From Gelidibacter salicanalis (GTDB taxonomy: Bacteria > Bacteroidota > Bacteroidia > Flavobacteriales > Flavobacteriaceae): a stretch of 64,000 nucleotides of DNA. Shown in pieces: positions 55,597 through 64,000 of the stretch. The stretch's first letter is position 1, and each line of letters opens with the position of its first letter. The position numbers were made by a program, and so were the translations under genes. Under the pieces are notes generated by a model that worked only from the letters and a program-made list of their open reading frames with translations, ran no database searches and was not told where the DNA came from. The stretch lies in contig NZ_JAEHJZ010000009.1 in assembly GCF_016469035.1 (NCBI RefSeq), forward strand, positions 1 through 64,000. Reading direction: 5' to 3'.

Positions 55597-56260
55597 ATTG
55601 TCCGTAAAACATCATAATTATATAAATTGATTCATTATAATAACCTGAACTGGTTTCAGCTTTTGTTTTAGGTTCTTCTTGGATCTTTTGAGTGCAATAA
55701 CGATGAAAGCCAAGTAATTAAATCCTTTCTAGCTCTGTGTTGTTGTATCACATCGGTTAAGCAATCAACGGAAACTGTCTATCTAGGCATTTGTTGGCTC
55801 TATGGAATATCTCTCTCTATATAGTTCTTGGTCAAAATATTCGGCCCTATCAGCACTTCCGTTGCGTTTGTTGAAGCAGATGTTCCCGTTAATTTCCTTT
55901 TTGAAGCAAGCTTTGTTGAATTCTTTGGAATCAAACCCTGCGTCAGCATTCCAAAACAATCCCGTCACAGAAATATCTGCCTTTTCAGGGATAGCCATTA
56001 CTATCTCAAACTGAACCTCGATATTGTAAAGGTCATTGTGGTTGCCCACTACGGGCTCTGACATTGCAAGGGGCAGTCCCTGTCTGTCGGAAAAATAGAG
56101 GGCATTGGTGGTTTTGCGCTTTTTCCGCCCTTTGTACCCGGCGCACTGGCCGCCCCTTATCACTGGGGTATGGCTTCCGTCGAGGTGGACACTGGAAAGA
56201 TCGGGTTCGCCCTTGTGCCCTTGAAGGTGCTTTGTGAAACAGTCCAGCCATGTCTTACTT
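55597..56260 (-). pseudogene. Decayed IS5-family transposase with its downstream IS end
   Basis: The main open part (to 55783) encodes the DDE transposase core: HLDGSHTPVIRGGQCAGYKG, KTTNALYFSDRQGLPLAMSE and a RYSIEPTNA segment near the C-terminus. The N-terminal part is missing beyond about 56260. After TNA the frame shifts, and the C-terminal remainder (DSFR..LLNRCDTTTQS..KGFNYLAFIVIALKR) carries two stops. The element then ends in an inverted-repeat-like TTTTACGGACAAT (complement of 55597-55609). It cannot make active transposase. Confidence 0.8.
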
Positions 56261-56357
56261 TTTTAAAAAAGATTAAATCACTTCAATATTAATATTGAAG
56301 GACTGAATCATTATTCAGTTAAAAAACATCTGCAAGCATCCCAGTAACTACATTTAG

Positions 56358-56867
56358 TTATTCATCATCATATGTTGTAGTAAATGTGATATCTTTTCCT
56401 TCATTTCTGGCTTGATGTACCATTTGTTGCATTTCTGTTGGAAGAGTATCTAGGGGTACGAACATCTCATCGACCATTACAATATTATTAAACGGATTAT
56501 TTTGTTGCATTGTTGCGGTAGAGAATTCTGGGCTATAATACCCTAAGTCAAACATATCCTTTATGATTCGAGTTTTATTGGATACTGTTGTGGCTTTGGT
56601 TCCAAAATAGTCATTGATCTGCTTTGAGTTAATGTAAGGTTCAAAAGATTTATCAAATAGGAAGTTGATAGAGCCTATTGTTTGTACTACTGCGGCTGCC
56701 CATATTTCGAGTTTACCTCTTTTAAAAGGTGCTTCTCTTTTTCTTCCCATTTTGTTGATGAGTTTCTCGCAAAGCTCAAAGTATTCATCATTAAGTTTTT
56801 GGGAACAAAACGCTCCCGTTAGTTCTATTAATTGATTCTGTTTTTCTTTGATTTCATTTTTGGTCAT
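56358..56867 (-). CDS. DUF6398-like protein
   Basis: The 169-aa protein has no signal peptide. The core FCSQKLNDEYFELCEKLINK, GKLEIWAAAVVQTIGSINFL, and the HTH-like QINDYFGTKATTVSNKTRII match my recollection of DUF6398, a domain found in proteins of unknown function, some linked to plasmids. It lies between a decayed IS5-type and a decayed IS66 element, so it may be cargo or simply genome backbone between insertions. It is intact, unlike its neighbours. Confidence 0.7.
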   Translation of the reverse strand: MTKNEIKEKQNQLIELTGAFCSQKLNDEYFELCEKLINKMGRKREAPFKRGKLEIWAAAVVQTIGSINFLFDKSFEPYINSKQINDYFGTKATTVSNKTRIIKDMFDLGYYSPEFSTATMQQNNPFNNIVMVDEMFVPLDTLPTEMQQMVHQARNEGKDITFTTTYDDE

Positions 56868-56878
56868 AAGGAGTGCTA

Positions 56879-57202
56879 TTATGGGTTGTTTTGATGGCCA
56901 GGCAATAGCTTTTCCAGTTTTCGGATGCTATGATCTGGTATTCTGTTAAGTGTATTGGCAGGCCATTCCCTTGGATTTATGTGCTGCCTTTTGCAGTTGC
57001 CAAAGAATGAATATGGCATGGAAGCATTTTGTACTGCTCTGTGTGAGCCGCAGAACAGATAATTCTTTCCGCCGATCGCCATCTGCTTTGGCATATTTTG
57101 GACGAATGGTCCTTCTTTTGACAAGTGATCCAATAATTTCTTGTGACCACCTAATAGTGGATGAAAATTTTGATTCTCGACAAGTAGTTCATTATAGGTC
57201 AT
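56879..57202 (-). pseudogene. tnpC remnant: IS66 transposase (TnpC) remnant with internal deletion
   Basis: The 107-codon frame joins what looks like the start of TnpC (MTYNELLVENQ) to its C-terminus (KNYLFCGSHRAVQNASMPYS, NCKRQHINPREWPANTLNRI). Most of the DDE catalytic domain is missing. It overlaps the end of tnpB by four bases (ATGA), the usual IS66 arrangement. Confidence 0.75.
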
Positions 57203-57575
57203 TGTAAAGCTAAAATAAAAACTATCTTGTAAAAAAGCAACCCAAAATCACGTTTTTTGTAACGTTTTCTCCTTGTGATGTTGGTAATGGCGATGCCGCC
57301 AACCCGTAAGATCAGATGGGCATAGCTTAAACGCAGACTTCCTACTTTCAAATCATATTTTGGCAGTTCAAAAGTGCCAGATTTTAGCCTCTTGTAGTAC
57401 AAGGCAAATCCATCAGATTGCCAGTGCCAGATTTTTGCCCTGTTTCTAACCTTGTTGATAAAGATATATACTGTGCCACCCGTAGGATCCTGAGCCAAAT
57501 CCCCTTTTAAAGCTCATAAAGGCTATCAAAGCTCTAGTGCATATCCGTTGGATGGTTATATAGCTGAAAATGGTG
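57199..57575 (-). pseudogene. tnpB remnant: IS66 accessory protein TnpB (Orf2) remnant
   Basis: The open part (57498 down to 57199) has the TnpB signature DPTGGTVYIFINKVRNRAKI and GFALYYKRLKSGTFELP. Upstream the homologous N-terminus (HHFQLYNHPTDMH-stop-SFDSLYEL-stop) is readable but carries two in-frame stops and then a frameshift. The gene is dead. Confidence 0.78.
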
Positions 57576-57597
57576 CGAAGTTCCTAATCCAAACATT

Positions 57598-57871
57598 TAA
57601 ACAGGTATTTCTATTTCTACCCCGCTGGCACATCGGATGCTAATACTACGGATTTCTTGTTCTTGTCCCGAAGGGAACGTGATGGGGACAAAATAGGAAG
57701 GCCGATCAGGTGATGTGATAGCCGATGATAACTTTTTTATCCAACAGTGAAGTTTTCCTTTACTGATGCCATTACTTCGGCAAAACGCTTTTGGTCTAAT
57801 CCAAAATCATGGAACTCCTTTACCAACTTACGCATCACAGAGGTGTTGCCTTTTTTTGTCATAACTCCCAT
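57598..57871 (-). pseudogene. tnpA remnant: IS66 TnpA (Orf1) remnant
   Basis: Reading from 57871, MRKLVKEFHDFGLDQKRFAE is followed by a frameshift. The second frame continues with ISKGKLHCWIKKL and ends with IRCASGVEIEIPV-stop, as in IS66 Orf1 proteins. The order tnpA-tnpB-tnpC on the minus strand is that of a complete IS66. Confidence 0.65.
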
Positions 57872-57935
57872 TTCTTTGTGACAAAGGTATGTTAGCTGCT
57901 AGCGCTATAAAAGATGTACTTGCCTGGAGGGATAG

Positions 57936-58208
57936 ATATCAGGAAGAATTAAAGAGATTAAATTAACACCTTACTTTAATGTAATTCATAACCAAATTGT
58001 CAGAGGATTACCAACTAAACCTACCGTTTTTATTGAAGCAACTTTTGCCCGACTCTATGTAAGTCAAGAAACAGATAATTCATCATTAGCAAAGCAATTA
58101 GGGTACATTGTATTAAGATCAAAAGATAATAAAACAAATAACCAAGTCTATAGGGCATTATGTGAACATGGGACTTTACATGATTCTTTGAAAATGTCAA
58201 ATAAGTAA
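57936..58208 (+). pseudogene. Unidentified open frame without start codon
   Basis: Ninety codons with protein-like composition (PTKPTVFIEATFARLYVSQE, SLAKQLGYIVLRSKDNKTNN, QVYRALCEHGTLHDSLKM) and no plausible start. A second short frame (57889-57966, MLAASAIKDVLAWRDRYQEE) overlaps its beginning. This looks like a C-terminal fragment of a gene cut by mobile elements. The family is not recognised. Confidence 0.35.
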
Positions 58209-58252
58209 TTAACTAAGTCGTAAAATTCATATTTGTATTTATTAGTAAAATT

Positions 58253-58336
58253 ATGGACAATCCACGACTTATACCGACACAAAAAATCATTGAACGTTTA
58301 CGATTCGAAAATCCTTGGTGGATAATATGTATGTAG
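58253..58336 (+). pseudogene. 5' fragment of a putative AAA ATPase gene
   Basis: ATG at 58253 opens 27 codons (MDNPRLIPTQKIIERLRFEN, then PWW) that resemble the N-terminus of large Bacteroidota ATP-binding proteins of the AAA/DUF4143 kind. A TAG ends it, and nothing related follows. From 58337 to 58563 I see no gene. Confidence 0.35.
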
Positions 58337-58563
58337 ATGGTGTACTCTTAAAAAATGTGTCCACTAGCCTGAACACTCTCGTTCATGTTGAAGTCAAGTT
58401 TGGCAATTAAGACAACATACAGGCAAATCAGAAAACGATACTTGCAATTTTAGAGCGTATGATCATTGCCAAAACTGTTCTGACCCTTTTAAGACTGTCA
58501 GTTAGTTGCGAATTGATCACACTGACACAACAAAGCGACCCTTAATTTGGCGTTTACTTCTTA

Positions 58564-59046
58564 CTAATTAAAACCTTCCATCGCCAATAGGGTGGTGGTC
58601 CACACGATAACACATGATATAAAAATGCCGATTGTATTGGCCAAAAAAGCGCGTTTACGTTCTACCCCAAACAAATATCCCGCAATAGTACCAGCGTAAA
58701 CACCAGTGCCCGGAAGTGGGATGAGCACAAATACAATCAATCCCCAAAACCCATATTTCCTTACATTATCGCCAGCCCCGATTTTGGCACGTCGGGCTAC
58801 AAAAATTGCTGCTTTTTTATAATAATAATATTTAAAGAAATAAATATTAATCACTTTAAGAAAGAACATCATTATAGGAAACACCAAGACATTCGCCAAA
58901 AAGCAGAACAAAAAGACTAAATATATATTGACACCATTCAACAGGGCATAAGGAATACCAACTTTAGCTTCTCCCAAAGGGGAAATGCTCCAAAGCACCG
59001 CAATGAATAATTCAGAAATCATTTTTTTCGTAATTTGATTCGGCAA
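58564..59046 (-). CDS. Small multidrug export family membrane protein (COG2426-like)
   Basis: The 160-aa protein has about four membrane helices and the family pattern SPLGEAKVGIPYAL near 20-35, FGLWGLIVFVLIPLPGTGVY-type sequence near 105-125 and AGTIAGYLFGVERKRAFLAN. Despite the family name, transport of drugs has not been shown for most members; the fold is related to DedA-like proteins. It is separated by about 180 bp from the cytochrome c maturation gene upstream. Confidence 0.82.
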   Translation of the reverse strand: MPNQITKKMISELFIAVLWSISPLGEAKVGIPYALLNGVNIYLVFLFCFLANVLVFPIMMFFLKVINIYFFKYYYYKKAAIFVARRAKIGAGDNVRKYGFWGLIVFVLIPLPGTGVYAGTIAGYLFGVERKRAFLANTIGIFISCVIVWTTTLLAMEGFN

Positions 59047-59224
59047 AAATAATCTATTTGGAGAGTGCTACAGTCAGGGAATATATTAAAGTTTAGCTAA
59101 AAACTTTACTTTAATCCCTTATTGAGGGTTTAATTCTCCGAGGCTTGCATCGAATTTTAAAAGTATTTTCTTGTTCATACCTTGCGGGCTTGCCCCGAGG
59201 TTCTTGATTATCGAACTCAGTCCA

Positions 59225-62200
59225 TTAAATTCCATGATTTTTTGATTTTTTGGCTTCTTTATAATAGTATTTTCTATACTTCCAGTAAGACAATGTTCCT
59301 AATATCATTACTCCTGCTATTGAGTAATACACAAAATTTGGGGTAATCACCTTATCCCCGCTAGCGTATGAGTGCAAACCGGATAAATAAAAGTTGACTC
59401 CAAAATAAGTCATCATAATACTTGAGAAAGACACAATTGCCATGAGATTAAAGAACCATCTACCCCGTAATCCCGGCACCAACCTCATATGGATCACAAA
59501 AGCATAAATCATAATACTTATAAGCGCCCAGGTCTCTTTGGGGTCCCAACCCCAGTATCGGCCCCAGCTTTCATTGGCCCATTGTCCCCCTAAAAAGTTG
59601 CCAATAGTAAGCATTACCAGGCCAACGGTTAGTGCCATTTCAGTAATAATGGTAATCTCTATGATATTCAATTCCATTTTTTCCTTGTTTCCAGAGTTGG
59701 TCATAATCATCAACAAAAGGGCAACAGCCCCTAAAATCATTCCCAGGGTAAACGGACCATAGCTCCCCACAATTACTGAAACGTGGATCATTAGCCAGTA
59801 AGAATCCAATACAGGCTGTAAATTTGCAATTGCGGGATCCATCCAGTTCCAATGTGCGACCATCAGGATCATGGCCGCCACAAATGCCGTAGATGCAATT
59901 GTGAGATTGCTTTTTCTGCCAAAGGCGAGACCAAAGAACATTGTTGCCCAGCCAACATAGATCATAGACTCGTAAGCATCGCTCCAGGGGGCATGGCCAG
60001 AAATGTACCACCGTGCTGCAAGACCAAGGGTATGAAGAATAAACAATAATAAGACAACACCCGCACTAAATTTTATAAGCCTCCTAAGAATTTTTGAATC
60101 CCTGAATATTTGGGCAATCACTAAAATAAACATCAACAGGCCTGCGTAAAGGTACCAGATAAAAAGGCTTTTGAATATGTCGTATTTGTTATAGAGTACT
60201 TCAGCATTGATTTTTTGTTGGGATGGCAATACCTCAGCACCAAATTTCATCTGAAAACTTTTAATACTTTCCAAAAACTCATCGGTTTGGGAATAATCCC
60301 CACTCTCTCTAGCATCTTTCAAGGAGTTTATATAAAGGGGAAGATTTTGTCCGGTTAAAACAGAATCCATTCTTTTATAATTGGCTCCTTTAACCTCTGG
60401 ATAAGATAGCCACTTATTATTTTTATCGCCGGGGACAGGAAAAATACGCAATAATTTACCCTGTAGGGTAGTGAAAAGCAGGTTTACCTTTTTGTCAGTT
60501 TCTATAAAATCCTTTTCAAATTGATCAGGAATTGAAACTTGGTAAGCCTTTTCCACATGCGATGATAATTTATAGATGCCGGTTTCTTCAAAGAAATCGC
60601 TCATGGCAAGATATTTCTGGTCTTCGGCCACGCCTGTAATATGCCGTATACTATCATTGCCAGGCTTTACGTAAATAATTGGGACATTATACCACAAAGC
60701 TGGATCTTCCATCATTGAAAGCAAAATCTGGTCGGCATTCAACCCCTTATAGGTGTCTTTTTTACTGAGTTTTCGTAATAATTCAGATGAAAAGGTATTC
60801 ACCGGTTTCATTCGGCCGCCACCATCCTGGGTCACAAGTTTTCCAAATTGGGCTGCATGTATGGGTTTTACCGCATCCATCTGTAAAATGGAATCTGCCT
60901 GTTTTTTTGAGGGCAAAAAATGTTCAGCTTCTTGTTCCTTGTCCTGCGCAAAACCTGTTCCTGAAAGTAGTAGGATACTTATAAAAGTAGCTAATCGCGA
61001 TTTTCGGGCCTTTACCTGGTCCAACTTTACCTTTAATTTTCCGAAACGGCTGCCCTTGTCAAACAAGATGAGCATCAAGCCCAAATACAACAAAGAATAT
61101 CCTATGTAGGTGATCCAAGTGCCCCAAAAATCATGGTTTACCGATAGGATAGTCCCTTTCTCACCAGGCAGGAAAGCTGATTGAAAAAACCTATAGCCTT
61201 CTTTATCCAGTACGTGGTTCATATATATTTCATATGGCTCCGATTTGCCGTCATCTACAATTTCCACTTTGCTCTTAAAAGAAGAATAACTTGGGGAAGG
61301 ATTGCTTTCGGTCCCCGGGTATTTTTCAGCAATAAAATCATTGAGTTTTATTGAAAAAGGCAATTCCATTTGTTTGGAACCGTAGCTTAATTGGATATCC
61401 AAGCCTCCCAATGCTACGTTTTTAGGTGGGATTATAAGCCCCTTTCCCCCAAATATGTTCACAGTTTTAGATTCCTCTTTCGTAGTAACTTTAATGCTAA
61501 TTGCGTCTGACAGGTTATTATTTTTTACCTGCGTGGATACAATATCATAACTTCCCCTTGCCACCGGCACAGGAATTACAAATTGCATTCCATCAAAATT
61601 GTACAAAGAGCTTAGCATTAGTGTTTGTGTGCTGTCGGGGAGAACTTCCCCTTCAAGCTGATCAGACATGCGCACATAAGTCCCTTTATACGGACTCTTT
61701 ATTTTATAGTTACTTTCCTTTTCATTAAAGGTAATATTTATGGCCCCCGTGGTTGGGACATTAAAGGCAATAAGCTTATTGTTTATTTTGGTGGCTTCGC
61801 CTTCCTTTAAATAATGTTCGCGACTATTTCCATCTCCCGCTGCCACTATTTGCAAATAATTCTCCCCTTGCTCACTTAAAACAAATTCTTCGTTGGCATC
61901 TTGAATAAAATTTTTCACCTCAATACTTACAGGTTGCTCGTTAAAATTGGTGTTGATCACCACATCATTTTTGGTCTCTTGGGCTAAAAGCACGGGTCTT
62001 TCAATAGTCCTTCTTCTAATTTCACCATTAATCTCCCCGTCTAAATGAATGGTGAGGTATGTTTTTCCCGAAAGGAACTTATTTGTGGTTTCTCCCTCTC
62101 GAATAGGCATGACACCTTCGTAACTGATATACCGGGTTACAAAAGCCCCCATCAATATTAAAACAAAGGAAAGATGGATTAAAAGAGAAGACCACTTTTC

Positions 62201-62422
62201 CCTTTTGTGAAGTTTATAACGATAAATATTTCCGGAGAAATTGATAACAAAAAACACCATGATCCCCTCAAACCACCAAGCGTCATAAATCAAAATTTTT
62301 GCAGTATCGATGTTATAACTGTTTTCTATAAAGGTTCCTAGTGCCATTGCTATGGCAAAACCAATGAACAATACGGCCATGATTCGGGTAGAAAACAAGA
62401 CAGCGGTTATTTTTTTTATCAT
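59225..62422 (-). CDS. ccsBA-like: Fused cytochrome c biogenesis protein CcsBA (ResB plus CcsA)
   Basis: The 1065-aa protein begins with ResB/CcsB-type helices (about 5-30, 45-65, 75-95) and a large periplasmic part (100-430). A helix follows near 440, then a second periplasmic region (500-740) containing a Met/Lys-rich HAAQFGKLVTQDGGGRMKPV stretch, and finally the CcsA part with about eight helices. The CcsA part has the tryptophan-rich heme-handling motif ESWGRYWGWDPKETWALI near 955, and histidines in HAPWSDAYESM and IHVSVIVGSYG. It exports heme and attaches it to apocytochrome c (System II). The heme-binding lipoprotein beginning at 63561 is a neighbouring user of heme-related biology. Confidence 0.92.
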   Translation of the reverse strand: MIKKITAVLFSTRIMAVLFIGFAIAMALGTFIENSYNIDTAKILIYDAWWFEGIMVFFVINFSGNIYRYKLHKREKWSSLLIHLSFVLILMGAFVTRYISYEGVMPIREGETTNKFLSGKTYLTIHLDGEINGEIRRRTIERPVLLAQETKNDVVINTNFNEQPVSIEVKNFIQDANEEFVLSEQGENYLQIVAAGDGNSREHYLKEGEATKINNKLIAFNVPTTGAINITFNEKESNYKIKSPYKGTYVRMSDQLEGEVLPDSTQTLMLSSLYNFDGMQFVIPVPVARGSYDIVSTQVKNNNLSDAISIKVTTKEESKTVNIFGGKGLIIPPKNVALGGLDIQLSYGSKQMELPFSIKLNDFIAEKYPGTESNPSPSYSSFKSKVEIVDDGKSEPYEIYMNHVLDKEGYRFFQSAFLPGEKGTILSVNHDFWGTWITYIGYSLLYLGLMLILFDKGSRFGKLKVKLDQVKARKSRLATFISILLLSGTGFAQDKEQEAEHFLPSKKQADSILQMDAVKPIHAAQFGKLVTQDGGGRMKPVNTFSSELLRKLSKKDTYKGLNADQILLSMMEDPALWYNVPIIYVKPGNDSIRHITGVAEDQKYLAMSDFFEETGIYKLSSHVEKAYQVSIPDQFEKDFIETDKKVNLLFTTLQGKLLRIFPVPGDKNNKWLSYPEVKGANYKRMDSVLTGQNLPLYINSLKDARESGDYSQTDEFLESIKSFQMKFGAEVLPSQQKINAEVLYNKYDIFKSLFIWYLYAGLLMFILVIAQIFRDSKILRRLIKFSAGVVLLLFILHTLGLAARWYISGHAPWSDAYESMIYVGWATMFFGLAFGRKSNLTIASTAFVAAMILMVAHWNWMDPAIANLQPVLDSYWLMIHVSVIVGSYGPFTLGMILGAVALLLMIMTNSGNKEKMELNIIEITIITEMALTVGLVMLTIGNFLGGQWANESWGRYWGWDPKETWALISIMIYAFVIHMRLVPGLRGRWFFNLMAIVSFSSIMMTYFGVNFYLSGLHSYASGDKVITPNFVYYSIAGVMILGTLSYWKYRKYYYKEAKKSKNHGI

Positions 62423-62882
62423 TTCAGGGAAGGTTTAGAAATTGCAAAATTAATTAATTTTAAATGGTTGATCAGCCTGAAAACAGAATAACAACAATAA
62501 AAGATATACTTCTATAAACTATATTCGCAATAAGGCCTAAAGAGATGGGATAGGTCTCTATTATAACTTTTGATCCACAGTTATTAATAAACTTTACTAA
62601 ATGCTTACGCTATAATCTGCTCATTTATGGTGCGTAGCTTTAACGATTCTGAAGAAATTTTTGCGATTTTAATGGGCTTGCTCCCTTTCTAAAAGAATTT
62701 TAGGCAGATGAGGATAGAAGGGGGTCTTAATTCTGCTAATGCCCTAATGATTGTTTATGCTTTTAGAAAGTATATGTACCGATCGTTTATTTATTCCCAT
62801 CAGATGAGAAGGGGCGGATACCAAACCAGGACAACACTCAAAATATTCACAATAAATTTTAGCCCCTATATTTTAGCCCACT
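62423..62882. other. Intergenic region without a supported gene
   Basis: Divergent spacer between ccsBA and the right-edge lipoprotein gene. The only long frame (62708-62974) runs into the repeat at 62883 and has no similarity to any family I know. No terminator is expected because the genes diverge. Confidence 0.4.
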
Positions 62883-63040
62883 ATTGTCCGGTAAAGGAGT
62901 CAAAGCTGCCTAAAGAACGGCAGGCAAGCGCTGCGCCGTTAGAACCAACCTACAGGAAGGAAACAAAGACTTGAGTGTAGCTGGCTGCTAATTAGTCGGA
63001 ATATATAGGCAAAATGTCTGCCCTTTCTCCAAAACATTTT
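62883..63040 (+). repeat. Divergent, partial copy of the 250-bp element
   Basis: Starts ATTGTCCGGTAAAG, then GGCAGGCAAGCGCTGCGC and GGAAACAAAGACTTGA in the same order as in the full copies. It has many differences and loses similarity before the right end. It appears to be an older insertion. Confidence 0.6.
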
Positions 63041-63472
63041 TTCTAAAAAGGTAGTTTTCATTTAAAGATACTTGCGAAATCCCTTATTAAGACAGGGCTT
63101 ATTAAACTATAATAGTATAACCGAAGACTAATGAATTAGAGTAATAGGTAGCTATACTGTAATGAATGCAACAATTAGCTTGTTAAGAAATAATCACTTT
63201 TTTCGGATCCCTTTATTCATTCACTCCAAAACCCATTTTCAGATAGTTGCTTTCGAAAAATAATTCTTCAGGACGTTGTCCCTCCTAATAAAAAAATATT
63301 ATTAGACAAAAATCGTCTTCCCTCGTATTAAATATTACCCAAATAAAGTGATTAATTCATTATGAATATGACAATATTTAGCCAGAATATTATTAATTTC
63401 TCAATATTAAGCGGTTGAATTCAGTAAATCACTTATTTATCTTGATTATAAATTATAATATGCATCCTGAAT

Positions 63473-63514
63473 ATGACTTATGTCATACTCTAAAGCGTTT
63501 TTATGTAGCAATTT
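63473..63514 (+). promoter_or_regulatory. Crp/Fnr-type operator and -10 of the heme-binding lipoprotein gene
   Basis: ATGACTTATGTCAT (63473-63486) is followed after exactly 22 nt by CAATTTTATAG (hexamer 63509-63514), nearly identical to the sequence at the same place behind the operator at 22939-22952. It is 58 kb from the regulator gene, which shows that the candidate regulon is not confined to one cluster. Confidence 0.6.
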
Positions 63515-63560
63515 TATAGTGTATTAAAACACCTTAAACTTTTAACTAATTAATTTAGCT

Positions 63561-64000
63561 ATGAAATCAATAAAAACAGGAATTGCAGCAGTTTTGCTAT
63601 CTTCAATAGCATTTATGAGTTGTACACATGACGACACGTCTACCTACAAGCCGGTACTTCCGGGAGTAAATCAAAGTTCAGATATTTTGCTGGTTAAAAA
63701 ATTCTCGACCGCACCAAATTTTGATGGAGATGTAGATGAAGTTTGGGGTGAGGCCAGGCCTTTGATAAATAAGGCTACTGTTACGCCCGCTGGGGACAGG
63801 GAGATCACTTTAAATCCATCTAGTGGAGGCGACTTATCATTAGAACCTACAGATTTAATGAATCCCTATACAGGTGAAGCTTACAACTACTCTCTAAGAG
63901 GTGGTCATGATGGTCAATATTTATACCTATTATTTGAATGGGAAGATGATACTGATAGTAAAGAAAGAGAATCTTGGTTCTTTAACCGTGATACAAGTAA
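63561..64000 (+). CDS. Lipoprotein with ethylbenzene-dehydrogenase-type heme-binding domain (partial)
   Basis: The first 146 residues are inside the window; the frame is open at the right edge. A signal with lipobox (LLSSIAFMSC, Cys near 25) is followed by a domain start SAP-like TAPNFDGDVDEVWGEARPL, then YNYSLRGGHDGQYLYLLFEW, EDDTDSKERESWFF. This arrangement is typical of Bacteroidota 'ethylbenzene dehydrogenase-related' proteins, whose domain is the heme b-binding gamma-subunit fold; the heme ligands lie further downstream and are not seen here. It is probably an envelope electron-transfer component. The gene has the REC-Crp-type operator. Confidence 0.78.
   Translation, partial: MKSIKTGIAAVLLSSIAFMSCTHDDTSTYKPVLPGVNQSSDILLVKKFSTAPNFDGDVDEVWGEARPLINKATVTPAGDREITLNPSSGGDLSLEPTDLMNPYTGEAYNYSLRGGHDGQYLYLLFEWEDDTDSKERESWFFNRDTS

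Noticed and set aside
56033-56251. 72-codon ORF overlapping the IS5-type transposase
   Set aside because: It is an out-of-frame shadow of the transposase, whose DGSHTPVIRGG core lies in another frame.
62708-62974. 88-codon plus-strand ORF
   Set aside because: It runs into a repeat element copy, resembles no protein family and has no promoter.

Overview
The window is low-GC DNA from a Bacteroidota genome, most likely a marine-type member of the Flavobacteriaceae. The evidence is a SusC/SusD pair with a hybrid two-component regulator, a type IX secretion sorting domain, promoters with a TAnnTTTG -7 element, and the near absence of Shine-Dalgarno sequences. No rRNA, tRNA or CRISPR array was seen.

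Region 1 (1-23 kb, plus 63.5 kb) looks like a stress or energy regulon built around one two-component system. A soluble histidine kinase of 1209 aa (five PAS domains, one complete-looking LOV domain, and a GAF domain) is followed by a response regulator in which a receiver domain is fused to a Crp/Fnr DNA-binding module. Copies of an ATGA-N6-TCAT palindrome lie upstream of the kinase, a YtxH-like membrane protein, a putative general-stress protein, three tandem units that look like small RNAs, a phosphoenolpyruvate synthase / cyclic glucan synthase operon, a coiled-coil protein of unknown function, and a heme-binding lipoprotein at the right edge. In every case the palindrome ends exactly 22 nt before a -10-like element. 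This puts its centre at about -41.5, the class II Crp/Fnr activator position. I regard this as the main discovery candidate in the window.

Region 2 (23.5-44 kb) is a polysaccharide utilisation locus: HTCS regulator, SusC, SusD, GH130, MFS transporter and two unassigned exported proteins with alpha/alpha-barrel-like sequence on the plus strand, facing a tandem GH26 protein and an LtaS/sulfatase-fold membrane protein on the minus strand. GH130 and GH26 suggest a beta-mannan or manno-oligosaccharide substrate. The HTCS and SusC genes each carry one in-frame nonsense codon in an otherwise intact frame, so the locus may be decaying or phase-specific.

Region 3 (44.9-55.4 kb) holds a methyltransferase, a ferric-iron ABC transporter operon behind a candidate iron box, a long-chain acyl-CoA ligase, a periplasmic DsrE-like protein behind a second type of Crp/Fnr-like palindrome, a T9SS-sorted protein and an HTH/DUF4870 regulator.

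Region 4 (55.4-58.4 kb) is a graveyard of mobile elements: a decayed IS5-type transposase, all three decayed IS66 genes, a DUF6398-like gene between them, and gene fragments. Region 5 (58.5-64 kb) has a small-multidrug-export family protein, a fused CcsBA cytochrome c maturation protein, and the start of the heme-binding lipoprotein. A 250-bp element without coding capacity, with TGTCCGRTAAA ends, occurs in five copies or partial copies across the window.
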